A stretch of 64,000 nt of DNA from Tepidibacter aestuarii (GCF_934924865.1 NZ_OW235315.1:2294001-2358000), one strand, 5' to 3'. Shown: positions 28,206 through 37,280, counted from the first letter of the stretch. Numbers and translations are program-made. The notes: generated by a model from the letters alone, not told the origin.

Positions 28206-29075
28206 TTAAAATAAATCAATTGTTTTGATTATTCCATTTTTCAATTGAAATTCTTTATTTTTAATACACGTTTGTCCAACAAATTTTGTCTGACCAATCA
28301 CTTTCATACAGGCTTCAGAATATTTTGTAGGGCCTTCTAATGAAATATCTTTCCATTCAGCTTTATCTGTTCCTAGTAATGCAAAAGTAGTTTTTGGGCA
28401 AAGCAATACAATTGTTTCATCATTAATAAGTTCTTCCATTCGCTTTAATAATGGGTAAGTAAACATTTCTACCACTTGTTCTGAGAATTTTGGACCTAAA
28501 ATATTTAATCCTCCAGAAGAATCAGCATAACTTATCATATTGACTCCTGATTTTTGAGCTTCTTCAACAAAACGTAATATTTCATTTTGGAATTTATCAA
28601 AAATATCTTTCATGATATCCGGATTTTTTCTAAATGTTTTAAAAACATGGCGTGGATCTATTAAAACATTCATAATCGTGAAGGGTCCTGAAATATATAA
28701 AAGTACATTTTCTCCTTGATCCCTCAAATATTTACAGGCTTTTAAAACCTCTGATATACGTCCTTTTGAATAATCGATTTCTGGTAAGTCCAATATTTCT
28801 TGTGCAGTTGTGCAGATATAGTCCTTAGCTCTTGGCCCTATGTTTTCATCCCCAAAATTAATGCTTCCACCCATTGCTTCCCCTTCAACTGTATGGCAAA
28901 ATGGTAGTTCACAAAACGTTGTTTTATCATGTTTTTTCAACTCTTTAGATATTAAAGCCATACTATTCGAATTTTTATAAGCTTCAGGAAATTGTAAATC
29001 TACTTTTCGTGTAACTTCTTTATTAATCCCTATAGAATTATTATATGTACACTTAAAATCAATAATTTTACCCAT
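28206..29075 (-). CDS. Divergent UroD-family protein lacking the zinc-site histidine
   Basis: A 289-residue relative of the other two UroD-type proteins, shorter at the N-terminus. Similarity to the third copy is clear in ELPFCHTVEGEAMGGSINFG, ISGPFTIMNVLIDP and YADSSGGLNILGPKFSEQ. Where the others read HICG, it reads VLLCPKTT, so the cysteine remains but the histidine ligand is gone. A late cysteine (GQTCIKN) replaces the GC/ACG site. It may bind metal differently, act as a partner subunit or have lost catalysis. GGAGGG precedes the ATG. Confidence 0.82.
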   Translation of the reverse strand: MGKIIDFKCTYNNSIGINKEVTRKVDLQFPEAYKNSNSMALISKELKKHDKTTFCELPFCHTVEGEAMGGSINFGDENIGPRAKDYICTTAQEILDLPEIDYSKGRISEVLKACKYLRDQGENVLLYISGPFTIMNVLIDPRHVFKTFRKNPDIMKDIFDKFQNEILRFVEEAQKSGVNMISYADSSGGLNILGPKFSEQVVEMFTYPLLKRMEELINDETIVLLCPKTTFALLGTDKAEWKDISLEGPTKYSEACMKVIGQTKFVGQTCIKNKEFQLKNGIIKTIDLF

Positions 29076-29093
29076 ACTGATCCCTCCAACTTA

Positions 29094-30005
29094 TTAATGG
29101 AACAATTCCAATATTTTTTTATTCCTTAAATTACTACCAATGATAGCTACCTTCGTTCTCTTGAATTTTTCTATATACTCCCAATGATAGTGATATGGCG
29201 TAAAATCAAAGTAAACAAATTGATTTGTATCAAGTTCTAAAATTCCTTTAGCTCTCAAAATAGAACCATATTCCTCATCATTTAAAGAAGCTAATATTTT
29301 ATCAACCTCTTTATCTAAGAAAATTCTTGGATTGTTAACAGATACAGTGCTAAATACTTTATCAGCAGGCGTCAGTACAGGTTTTTCTTTTGAATCGATT
29401 TTACAACTTTCAATCGTATTTAGTATTTCAATTATTTTTTCACCATTATAGGCATACCAATCCTCATTAAGAATAAATGCTTCCTGATTATTTAACTTTA
29501 TTTTAGAAATTACTTTTTCAATTTCTTTTTGGTCCATTTTGCCCAAATGGCTTAAAAAAATCATATGAGCATTTTGAATTTGGTCTAAATAAAAAGATCC
29601 AAAATTTTGTATATAATCGTCAAATGCACTTACATCTACAATCGTTATCAAATTATTTATTCTTATATCGAAATTAGAATTTTTAGAAATTTCCTCGCAA
29701 GCTTTTATAATATCAGATAGACTTCCAACACCAGATGGCTCTATCAATATATGGTCTGGTCTATATTCTAAGATTAACTCTTCTATATTTTTTTTAAAGT
29801 CTTGTACAAGAGTACAACAAATACATCCTGCATAAATTTCTCTAACAGGAAGTTTGTCATTAATCAAATCCCCATCAATTCCAATATCACCAAATTCATT
29901 TTCAATTAAAGCAATTTTCCCTTCCATATTGGGAATAATTTTTTTTAAAAACGTAGTCTTTCCAGCTCCTAAAAATCCAGAAATTATATTTATATTAATA
30001 CTCAA
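29094..30005 (-). CDS. CobW/COG0523 family GTPase, probable metallochaperone
   Basis: A 303-residue G3E GTPase starting at TTG after AGGAGG. Seen are the P-loop SGFLGAGKTT, the metal-binding CxCC-type motif AGCICCTL that defines the COG0523 family, the EPSGVGSLSDI switch region and the C-terminal domain. Members deliver zinc or cobalt to target proteins. As first gene of the methyltransferase operon, and with a ZIP transporter next door, it could supply zinc to the UroD-type enzymes, which is inference. Confidence 0.9.
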   Translation of the reverse strand: MSININIISGFLGAGKTTFLKKIIPNMEGKIALIENEFGDIGIDGDLINDKLPVREIYAGCICCTLVQDFKKNIEELILEYRPDHILIEPSGVGSLSDIIKACEEISKNSNFDIRINNLITIVDVSAFDDYIQNFGSFYLDQIQNAHMIFLSHLGKMDQKEIEKVISKIKLNNQEAFILNEDWYAYNGEKIIEILNTIESCKIDSKEKPVLTPADKVFSTVSVNNPRIFLDKEVDKILASLNDEEYGSILRAKGILELDTNQFVYFDFTPYHYHWEYIEKFKRTKVAIIGSNLRNKKILELFH

Positions 30006-30080
30006 TATAAACCTCCTTTGTAACTAAAGTATTTTATTTTTAGTTATAAAATTAACAATTCTTATTATTAAATGTTTATT

Positions 30081-30108
30081 TTTATACTATACTGTCAATA
30101 ACCGTCAA
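30081..30108 (-). promoter_or_regulatory. Probable promoter of the methyltransferase operon
   Basis: TTGACG (30103-30108), a 16-base spacer and TATAAA (30081-30086), read leftward. Just upstream, AATAATTGTAG occurs twice (about 30109-30119 and 30129-30139), a possible regulator site. The rest of the 336-base gap holds only a terminator. Confidence 0.6.
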
Positions 30109-30268
30109 ATAATTGTAGTCCTCGCAATAATTGTAGCACTTTAGATACTATCAGTCTAATAGATATTACCTATTCCTGTATATGTATATATAGTTTTTTT
30201 CTATAGTTCTTATTGTTTGTTAAAAAATAAATTTGAAGTAAATGAAATTCCATACTTACAAAATAAAA

Positions 30269-30309
30269 ATAAGGTACTGATGTTTTATATAAAACATCAA
30301 TACCTTATT
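30269..30309 (-). terminator. Terminator after the ZIP transporter gene
   Basis: Arms ATAAGGTACTGATGTTTTAT and ATAAAACATCAATACCTTAT, nearly perfect, T-rich after it read leftward. The outer 12 bases of each arm recur in the hairpin at 34731-34762. Confidence 0.85.
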
Positions 30310-30341
30310 ATAAATATCATGCATTTAATTTTTGAAATTAA

Positions 30342-31163
30342 TTAACCTAATGCAACATCTAGGATCATCATTACAGCAAAACCAACCATACATCCAACTG
30401 TTGCAATGTCCGTTCTTATGTGTTCTTCACCTTGTTGAGCCTCTGGTATTAATTCCTCTACAACAACATAAATCATTGCTCCAGCAGCAAATGCTAATGC
30501 ATATGGTAATAAAGGACGCATCCCTATAATAGCTACTGCTCCAATAACACCTGCAATAGGTTCAACTATGCCCGATGCCTGTCCATATAAAAATGCTTTC
30601 TTACGAGAAAAGCCTTCTCTTCTAAGTGGTATTGAAACCGCAGCACCCTCTGGAAAGTTTTGCAAACCAATTCCTATTGCTAAAGCAACTGCTCCCGCTA
30701 ATGAAGCTGAAGGTAGTCCATAAGCAACCGCTCCAAAAGCAACTCCAACTGCAAGACCTTCAGGAATATTATGCAGTGTAATAGCTAACACAAGAAGTAC
30801 ACTTCTTTGCCAGCTTGTTTTCACACCTTCTGCTTGAGAAGTATCTTTCCCTATATGCAAATGAGGCAATAACTTGTCTACAGAAAATAAAAAAGCTCCT
30901 CCAGCTAAAAAACCAATAGCAGCCGTCAACCAAGCTGTTTGGCCTAATTCTTCTGCCATTTCAATACCTGGCGCTAATAGTGACCAAAAACTAGCTGCAA
31001 TCATAACCCCTGCTGCAAATCCTAACATACCATTTAATAAATTTTTGTTAATTGTTTTAAAGAAAAACACTAAAGATGCACCAAGTGCTGTAACACCCCA
31101 AGTGAATAATGTCCCAATTAGAGCTTGTGTTACTGGTGAGAATTGTGATAACCATTCAAGCAT
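30342..31163 (-). CDS. ZIP family divalent metal transporter
   Basis: A 273-residue transporter, probably for zinc, with about eight membrane segments. The metal-path motifs are clear: [19 protein letters not shown] in segment IV and [16 protein letters not shown] in segment V. The ATG at 31163 follows TGGAGG. A start at 31250 would add 29 residues without a ribosome site. It is transcribed alone, upstream of the methyltransferase operon on the same strand. No metal-responsive site was recognised in the short upstream gap. Confidence 0.93.
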   Translation of the reverse strand: MLEWLSQFSPVTQALIGTLFTWGVTALGASLVFFFKTINKNLLNGMLGFAAGVMIAASFWSLLAPGIEMAEELGQTAWLTAAIGFLAGGAFLFSVDKLLPHLHIGKDTSQAEGVKTSWQRSVLLVLAITLHNIPEGLAVGVAFGAVAYGLPSASLAGAVALAIGIGLQNFPEGAAVSIPLRREGFSRKKAFLYGQASGIVEPIAGVIGAVAIIGMRPLLPYALAFAAGAMIYVVVEELIPEAQQGEEHIRTDIATVGCMVGFAVMMILDVALG

Positions 31164-31259
31164 ATTTTTTTCCTCCAATACTATTTCATTTAACTTTTGT
31201 ATTATATATACCCAAAATATTAAATTTAAATAATTTATTATTTTTTCCAAGTATAAGTT

Positions 31260-32552
31260 TTATATATCACTTACTCTTTCAAAATACATTCTATCACTTT
31301 TCCTATAATCTGTTTGTTCTTCAGTATTAGCATCAAAGGTATATGTATATAATTCTTTATTTAATTCAATAAAAACTCTATATTCTAACTTTCCGTCCTT
31401 ATTTTGTGCTAATATAACATTTTTAATATCACCTTTAGCTAATTTAGATAGTATATATTTCTTTACAACTTTAGGTTCTTCTATATTTACCTTTTTATAA
31501 TTTAGAGGATCTGATATACGTAGGTCACTAAGATATCCATAACAATTCATTCCAATTTCTATTTTATGTGATTCATCGTATACATTATCTACTTTTCTTA
31601 TAAAGTTATAGTTTATTGCATATAGCTTTCCTTCACGAAACATTTTTTCCCTTTCATAGCATATATAATCTTTTGGTACTACTATATCTTTAATCTCTCT
31701 AGCTTTTTTATCTAAGTTATCCTCTGATAGAACAGCCATTGTTAACTGACTTCTTCTATACATCATAAAAGAACCATCTTTTTTTCCTATACTTATACTA
31801 TATAAATTTTTATCTTTTCCATCTTCCCATTTATTGTAAAATTCATATTCATCTTCATTATAATCTTCTTCCTCTATTATTGCTGGTTTTTCATTAAATA
31901 TTTTTTCCAGTACTTCAGTAGTTAATTTTTTGGCTTCTTCTAAGCTGACTTTATGCTCTTCATTTTCTGTTATAGTTTCTGATCTTTTAACCTTATATTC
32001 TCTTAATTTACTATACTCTTTCTCGCCAGAAATTTTATTAGCCTCTATTATAAATTCCTTATATATTTTTTTGAGTTTCCCATCGTCTTGATCTACTCTC
32101 ATCTCATTATCATTTAATACTTTATAATAAGCTTTTATTAACTGCTTATTATATTTATGTACACCTTTTAAATATTCTTCATCCTCTTTATTTAAATTCC
32201 CTTTATCTTTTATTTTTATAATATTAAAAGTTATAAAATCTAAACCAAACCAGTTAAAAGGACCATGTTCTATACTATATATTTTTTCTATTTCTCTATC
32301 TTGTCTATCTAAAGCAAAAATATACTCAGTATCTATCTTGTAATCTTTTTTAAAATTTCCTTGCATATACATGTCAAATACAACTTCATTTATATCCTCT
32401 AATTCAGTTATAGCTTTCTTTAAATCTCTATCCACTCTTTCATAAACATATTTGTTTGAATTACGATTTAGAATAAATAAATTAACGGATATTATTAATA
32501 GTACTACACTAGTAATTTGAAGAAATACTTTATTTGAAAACATTTTATTCAT
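31260..32552 (-). CDS. Unknown membrane-anchored protein, long paralogue
   Basis: A 430-residue protein with one N-terminal membrane segment (about 9-26). The first 180 residues match the 184-residue protein at 21381-21935. A charged linker follows, rich in Glu and Lys (about 185-250). The C-terminal part (about 250-420) has repeated units that resemble PepSY-type domains, for example VEKVYI-like EPKVVKKYILSKL and YRVFIELNKELYTYTFDANT, though I cannot prove the family. It follows the hydrolase gene by 41 bases. Confidence 0.65.
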   Translation of the reverse strand: MNKMFSNKVFLQITSVVLLIISVNLFILNRNSNKYVYERVDRDLKKAITELEDINEVVFDMYMQGNFKKDYKIDTEYIFALDRQDREIEKIYSIEHGPFNWFGLDFITFNIIKIKDKGNLNKEDEEYLKGVHKYNKQLIKAYYKVLNDNEMRVDQDDGKLKKIYKEFIIEANKISGEKEYSKLREYKVKRSETITENEEHKVSLEEAKKLTTEVLEKIFNEKPAIIEEEDYNEDEYEFYNKWEDGKDKNLYSISIGKKDGSFMMYRRSQLTMAVLSEDNLDKKAREIKDIVVPKDYICYEREKMFREGKLYAINYNFIRKVDNVYDESHKIEIGMNCYGYLSDLRISDPLNYKKVNIEEPKVVKKYILSKLAKGDIKNVILAQNKDGKLEYRVFIELNKELYTYTFDANTEEQTDYRKSDRMYFERVSDI

Positions 32553-32593
32553 TATAGCTACCTCTACTCCCCACAGATAGTTTTTTTATAATC

Positions 32594-33988
32594 TCAATTA
32601 TCCAGTACCTTTTTGAAAAACTCTAACTCATCCTGCTCAATCTCTTGGTTTATATCATGTCCAATTCCTTTGTATACGACAAATTGACTTTTATCCAAAT
32701 TTAGCTCATCAAAAATAGATTTAATTAGTAAATATTTATCAACTAGAATTTTACCATTATACACTCTAAATGATGTTTCCTTTTCTTGTATATCGGTTAA
32801 ATCTCCATCAGTATATATTGGACTATTATTTTGTCTAATATTTTCAATAATCTTAGGTGATTCAAATTTGTTAAAGTATTCTTTTCCAGTATAAGTAGTT
32901 ACTTCTCCATTTTCTTCGCTTATTATCCATCCACCTTCATCATCTTCACCTTTATAAATATATCTATAAACCTCATCTATTAAATTAATATCTAATTCTT
33001 TACCTGTTATTTTCTCATAATCATAAATTTCTATTGGATAAGGAAGATTTTGACCATTCAATCTTTTATAAGGAACTATATTGTCACATCCTCCAATAAC
33101 TGCTGCTTTTACAATTTCAGGATGTAAAAATGTAAATCTGTCAGTGAAATCTCCAGATGCAGAAAATCCTGACATAAGGATTTTATTATCAAGTCTGATT
33201 CCCTTTTTCAATAAAATATTTTTAGTATAATCAATCATAGCTATAAGTTGTAAATCTAAACGTTTTAATTCATCAATATCTGTAAGTATAGTCGCTCTAT
33301 CAAGTGCATGAGTGTATATTTCCTGATGAGTTTTAGGTCTTGGGAAAATAGGTATTAACAAAGGTACTTCTAACTCTTTTGCTAATTTAGATTTATGTAA
33401 TACTAACCCTTTTGCTTCTTCTTTATGAATATCTATATTATCAGAAACTATCCCGGTATTATTAGGTACTACAAGAAGATTATTTTTACTTACTTTATCA
33501 GGTATATATAATATGTATTCCCATTGAAAGCCATATGATGGATTGCTTGAAATAATGCTGTAATTATCATTTGGAAAATTATTTACTTTAATAACATTTT
33601 TATAACCTAAAACCATAGCACCTGTAAAATTAGAACTATTAATATTTAACTTATATTTTCCTTTTTTTAAGGGTATAGAGTATTCGTTTTTCATTTGACT
33701 CGATTTTTTAGTAAAATAAATATTCCCGTCTTCATCTGTTATTCTCAATTCAATATGTCCACTCAAACTCTCCCACCATAGCTTTAGATCCACTTTAGCA
33801 CCATCATCTATAAAAAAATCTATACTATCATTTTTATTATAAAATGGATGTTGTGTCATAGACCAGGTGTTATATCCATTACAATCAACTTTATTATATC
33901 GTTTCAATATTAAACTATATTTTAATATTGTAATAAATATAAAAATGCATATAATAAAAAAAATACATTTCAAATACCTATTTCTCAT
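32594..33988 (-). CDS. Secreted or membrane-anchored alpha/beta-hydrolase-like protein
   Basis: A 464-residue protein. An N-terminal membrane segment (about 8-28) precedes a beta-rich region (about 40-130, IELRITDEDGNIYF) and then an alpha/beta-hydrolase-like core. The nucleophile elbow looks like MSGFSASGDFTDRF (about 270-283), and GIGHDINQEI near the end supplies a plausible catalytic His. It resembles uncharacterised esterases of the PHB-depolymerase type, but the substrate is unknown. AAGGAG precedes the ATG. Confidence 0.65.
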   Translation of the reverse strand: MRNRYLKCIFFIICIFIFITILKYSLILKRYNKVDCNGYNTWSMTQHPFYNKNDSIDFFIDDGAKVDLKLWWESLSGHIELRITDEDGNIYFTKKSSQMKNEYSIPLKKGKYKLNINSSNFTGAMVLGYKNVIKVNNFPNDNYSIISSNPSYGFQWEYILYIPDKVSKNNLLVVPNNTGIVSDNIDIHKEEAKGLVLHKSKLAKELEVPLLIPIFPRPKTHQEIYTHALDRATILTDIDELKRLDLQLIAMIDYTKNILLKKGIRLDNKILMSGFSASGDFTDRFTFLHPEIVKAAVIGGCDNIVPYKRLNGQNLPYPIEIYDYEKITGKELDINLIDEVYRYIYKGEDDEGGWIISEENGEVTTYTGKEYFNKFESPKIIENIRQNNSPIYTDGDLTDIQEKETSFRVYNGKILVDKYLLIKSIFDELNLDKSQFVVYKGIGHDINQEIEQDELEFFKKVLDN

Positions 33989-34076
33989 TATTTTATATCT
34001 CCTTAATTTATTAAAGAAACATGTTTGTATAATATATTTCTTATTTTATGACAATCCATTTTTTTGTTTTTAATTG

Positions 34077-34628
34077 CTATAATTTGTCATTTAGCAAAAC
34101 CATATGTATATGGTCTTCCCATTTTCCATTTATCTTTAAATATTTTAATGCTAACCCCTCATTATAAAACCCTAATTTTTCAACCACTCTTAAAGATGCT
34201 TTATTTTTGGGCATAATGTTTGCTTCAATTCTATGTAGTTTATATTGATTGAAAATAATATCTATACCTTTTTTTATAGCTTCACTTATATATCATTTAT
34301 TTATTTCATCTTTATCAAGCTTATATCCAAGATAACATGATAAAAAAGCCCCCATAACAATATTGGTAAATGCAATACAACCTATTATCCTTTTATCATC
34401 GTCTTTTTTAAAAATCCATAGTCTAAGAGAATCTTTATTTTTTACATTAATTGATTCTTTTTCTAATTGTTGCTGATGACACTCTACTGTATAAAACCCA
34501 TCACTTTTTATAGGCTCCCATTCTTTTAAAAACTCTTTATTTCTCAAATAATAATCTAAAACCAACTCTGCATGAGTTTTATTTAAAACTTTAAGTACTA
34601 AATTTTCAGTTTGATATACTTTTTCCAT
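34077..34628 (-). pseudogene. RimJ/RimL-type GNAT acetyltransferase broken by a nonsense codon
   Basis: A 183-codon reading frame with one internal TGA at 34293-34295. Before it comes a normal GNAT N-terminus (MEKVYQTENLVLKVLNKTHA). After it the frame continues with YISEAIKKGIDIIF, HRIEANIMPKNKASLRVVEKLGF and a normal end. The TGA replaces the glycine usually seen in the (K/R)GYxSEA acetyl-CoA-binding turn, which one base change from GGA explains. No SECIS-like stem was found after it, so it is treated as a nonsense mutation. Its promoter is copy 2 of a duplicated segment. Confidence 0.85.
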
Positions 34629-34659
34629 ACTTTAAATCCCCTCCCGGCAAATCTTCTTC

Positions 34660-34688
34660 ATTATAACTTTTTTGATAATATTTGTAAA
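34660..34688 (-). promoter_or_regulatory. Sigma-A promoter, copy 2 of a duplicated segment
   Basis: TTTACA (34683-34688), a 17-base spacer and TATAAT (34660-34665), read leftward. It matches the promoter at 23256-23284 within a 57-base repeat and drives the GNAT pseudogene. Confidence 0.8.
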
Positions 34689-34730
34689 CAATACTCCGAA
34701 CTTATAAAAATGATTTCTTATATAACAAAA

Positions 34731-34762
34731 TAAGGTATTGATATATATACATCAGTACCTTA
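34731..34762 (-). terminator. Terminator after the 189-residue lipoprotein gene
   Basis: TAAGGTATTGAT and ATCAGTACCTTA flank a short loop, with a T-rich flank read leftward. The arms match the outer arms of the hairpin at 30269-30309. Confidence 0.8.
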
Positions 34763-34809
34763 TTACAAAGTTCATAGATTCCATGGCAAAATAACCAATT
34801 TAATTTTTT

Positions 34810-35379
34810 CTATTCAGCTGTAATTATACTATGATTTTTAAATAAATCTTCTTTTTTTTCACTCGAATCTATAATTTCTTTTTTCCAAACTGAAATATCA
34901 TTGCTATATTCTCTCAAATCTTTTCCGTAGAAAGTTTCAAGTTCTTTTCTTGTTATACTAAACGATTGTTTATTTGGAGTATCAAGATTGAACTCAACTT
35001 CGTCTACATTCTTAACTAATATAAATAATGTAGTAGCATTATTTAAAAATATATTTTTGACACTTTCACTATCCCAAAACTTATTAAAATCTTCTTTTTT
35101 TAAATTTGAATTTTTATCTAATCCATAATCTACTTTTATACTATATGGTGTATTATTTGTTTGTAATGAAAACTGTTTTACATACATATTCCCAGGTAAG
35201 TTATATAAAATACCACCTACGGCGCTATTATCTCCAACATAAGAATCTCTATATTCTATTAATTTTTCAATATTTATCTTTTTTGTACTATTTACACTCT
35301 TATCTTCACTAGATTCACAACCTATTAGTACAGAGAAAGAAAACATCAAAATAATCCCTATAACGAATATTTTTTTCAA
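34810..35379 (-). CDS. Putative lipoprotein of unknown function
   Basis: A 189-residue exported protein. MKKIFVIGIILMFSFSVLIGC is a signal peptide ending in the lipobox LIGC. The mature part contains AVGGILYNLPGNMYVKQFSL and a beta-rich core that I do not recognise beyond its likeness to DUF4825-type small lipoproteins, a weak resemblance. It follows the DUF4097 gene by 16 bases, so it may be the last gene of the PadR operon and share its envelope-related role. Confidence 0.7.
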   Translation of the reverse strand: MKKIFVIGIILMFSFSVLIGCESSEDKSVNSTKKINIEKLIEYRDSYVGDNSAVGGILYNLPGNMYVKQFSLQTNNTPYSIKVDYGLDKNSNLKKEDFNKFWDSESVKNIFLNNATTLFILVKNVDEVEFNLDTPNKQSFSITRKELETFYGKDLREYSNDISVWKKEIIDSSEKKEDLFKNHSIITAE

Positions 35380-35395
35380 ATCAAATCACTCCTAT

Positions 35396-36313
35396 TTAAT
35401 TTTTTAGTATAGTTATATTTCCTGATGAAGTATCTATTTTTATTTTGTTTTTATCATTTCCAACAGTTCCTCTTAAAGTATTATCTTCATGCTTACCTCT
35501 TACGACTATAGGAAAATCACATTCTATATTTCCACTAGAACACTCAGCATCTAAATAAAATTTAGAATCATCTGGTAGTCCTATATTTACATTTCCTGAA
35601 GAAGTATCTAATTCAATATTATTATCGAATATATTATAATCTACTTCTATTGTTCCAGAAGATGAGTCACCTTTTAAATCCCCTGTAAAATTATTTAGCT
35701 CTACAGATCCTGAAGATACATCTATAAATGTAGAATCTGTAACTATACTTTCTCCTATTAATGATCCTGAAGAACTGTCGTATTTTAAATTTTTAATATT
35801 TAGATCTTTTAAACTCACGTTTGCTGAACTAACATCTATAAAAAGATTATTTAATGTTAATTCATTTTGGATCTTTATATTTCCAGAAGAAGAATCTATA
35901 TCTATATTTTCTTTGTAATTTTTAGGAACAGAAACATCAAGCTTTAAATCAGAATTAAATATACTATATGATTTTGGTCTTTTTATAAATATTAGAAGTT
36001 CTTTTCCATTTATTTTTGTTTCAAGTTCTGGCTTAAACGTTGCAGTAGCATTTCCATAAAAATGAGCTTTAACATCTTCTCTATCCTCAGGAATTATATT
36101 AATATCACAACCTAAAATATCAATAGAAATTTGACTTATCGTATCTATTTTTTCAATTTTCTCTTGATCTAGATTATTATATGTTTCTTTATTTTTGTAT
36201 GAAATATTAAAGTTACCTTTAAATCCCCCAGTCAAAGATATTATAGTAAACCCTATCCCATAACAAATTAGCATTATAACTAATAAGTATGTGATGATTT
36301 TTTTAATACTCAT
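35396..36313 (-). CDS. DUF4097 family repeat protein, membrane-anchored
   Basis: A 305-residue protein. One N-terminal membrane segment (about 6-27) precedes a long right-handed beta-helix-like region. That region has repeated SSG turns (IDSSSGNIKI, DVSSANVSL, DSSSGSLIG, DVSSGSVEL, DSSSGTIEV, DTSSGNVNIG) at intervals of roughly 20 residues. DUF4097 proteins usually sit with PadR and HAAS-domain genes, as here, and are thought to act in envelope stress. The ATG at 36313 is preceded by GGGAGGG, and the TTG at 36328 falls on that site. Confidence 0.9.
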   Translation of the reverse strand: MSIKKIITYLLVIMLICYGIGFTIISLTGGFKGNFNISYKNKETYNNLDQEKIEKIDTISQISIDILGCDINIIPEDREDVKAHFYGNATATFKPELETKINGKELLIFIKRPKSYSIFNSDLKLDVSVPKNYKENIDIDSSSGNIKIQNELTLNNLFIDVSSANVSLKDLNIKNLKYDSSSGSLIGESIVTDSTFIDVSSGSVELNNFTGDLKGDSSSGTIEVDYNIFDNNIELDTSSGNVNIGLPDDSKFYLDAECSSGNIECDFPIVVRGKHEDNTLRGTVGNDKNKIKIDTSSGNITILKN

Positions 36314-36328
36314 AAAATTCCCTCCCAA

Positions 36329-36898
36329 TTATTTTTTAATAATATCAATGTTATATTTCAAATATTTTGTAGTACCTTTATATGCAATCTTTATTAAATG
36401 AATATTAAAAATAAAAAACAATATACCTAAAGCAGTTGTTCCTAGACCTATAAATGCAGCACCTATAGGATTAGCATTAATACTAACATTCCCTCCAAAT
36501 AAAGGTCCAAATAGTGCACCAATAAACATCCCTATTCCACCAAAAGTCACTCCCAAGGCTGCCCCAAATAATCCTATTAAAATTCCTACCAATCCTATAA
36601 AAGGCCCTAAAACAAAAATCAAATTAAATAATCCAAGAGCTATTGTAGCAATAACTGCTTTTACTATATTAGTTGGCGTTGGATTATTTTGTGCGTTTTC
36701 AATGACAATATTGGCTTTGTATGATTTAGCTATTTTTTTAGGATCGCCTAATTCTTTTGATATTTCATCTTCTGATTTTCCTCTTCCCAAACCTACACTA
36801 AAGTGTTCTTCATAATCATAAAGTATTTCATCTATGTCTTCCTTAGGTAATCCATAAAGTTGATTTTTTAAAATATCTATAAACTCCTTTTTATTCAT
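36329..36898 (-). CDS. HAAS/DUF1700 domain membrane protein
   Basis: A 189-residue protein. The N-terminal HAAS domain (residues 1-65) has the typical [20 protein letters not shown] and [21 protein letters not shown]. Three or four glycine-rich membrane segments follow (about 80-180). This family is almost always encoded between a PadR regulator and a DUF4097 protein. It overlaps padR by eight bases, which indicates translational coupling. A signalling role at the membrane is proposed for the family but not demonstrated. Confidence 0.92.
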   Translation of the reverse strand: MNKKEFIDILKNQLYGLPKEDIDEILYDYEEHFSVGLGRGKSEDEISKELGDPKKIAKSYKANIVIENAQNNPTPTNIVKAVIATIALGLFNLIFVLGPFIGLVGILIGLFGAALGVTFGGIGMFIGALFGPLFGGNVSINANPIGAAFIGLGTTALGILFFIFNIHLIKIAYKGTTKYLKYNIDIIKK

Positions 36899-37214
36899 TT
36901 AAATCCTCCTCATTTATAATACTATTAACTCCCTTAACAAAATGATTCCATTCATTTATCAATTCATTTTTTATTTTTTTACCTTCATCTGTTATTTTAT
37001 AATATTTTCTAGGTGGTCCTTCCGTCGATTCCTTAAGATAGCTTGTAAAATATCCTTCTTTTTGAAGCCTTCTTAATAAAGGATATATTGTTCCTTCAGA
37101 TATATTTATATATTTTGATATCTTTTCTACTAATTCATATCCATAACAATCATTTTTGCTGAGTAAAACTAGAACACATAATTCTAAAACACCTTTTTTA
37201 AACTGAATATTCAT
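36891..37214 (-). CDS. PadR family transcriptional regulator
   Basis: A 107-residue winged-helix repressor of the short PadR-s2 type. It starts [53 protein letters not shown] is the winged helix and recognition helix, and [16 protein letters not shown] is the wing. The ATG at 37214 has GGAAAGGG upstream. The longer frame to 37313 would run through the promoter. It probably controls its own operon with the HAAS and DUF4097 genes. Confidence 0.95.
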   Translation of the reverse strand: MNIQFKKGVLELCVLVLLSKNDCYGYELVEKISKYINISEGTIYPLLRRLQKEGYFTSYLKESTEGPPRKYYKITDEGKKIKNELINEWNHFVKGVNSIINEEDLNE

Positions 37215-37251
37215 GTTTATTCCCTTTCCTGTATAAATTTGGTTTATATAT

Positions 37252-37280
37252 AGTATATTATATGGTATTGTATATTGCAA
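37252..37280 (-). promoter_or_regulatory. Promoter of the padR operon
   Basis: TTGCAA (37275-37280), a 17-base spacer and TATACT (37252-37257), read leftward. The spacer and downstream bases are rich in TATA-type palindromes where an autoregulating PadR could bind. Confidence 0.65.

Noticed and set aside
30109..30139. Sigma-54 promoter before the CobW gene
   Set aside because: The -24 element lacks the invariant GG, and a sigma-70-type promoter is close by.
34293..34295. TGA in the GNAT frame as a selenocysteine codon
   Set aside because: It replaces a conserved glycine, not a cysteine, and no stem-loop follows. A nonsense mutation is simpler.
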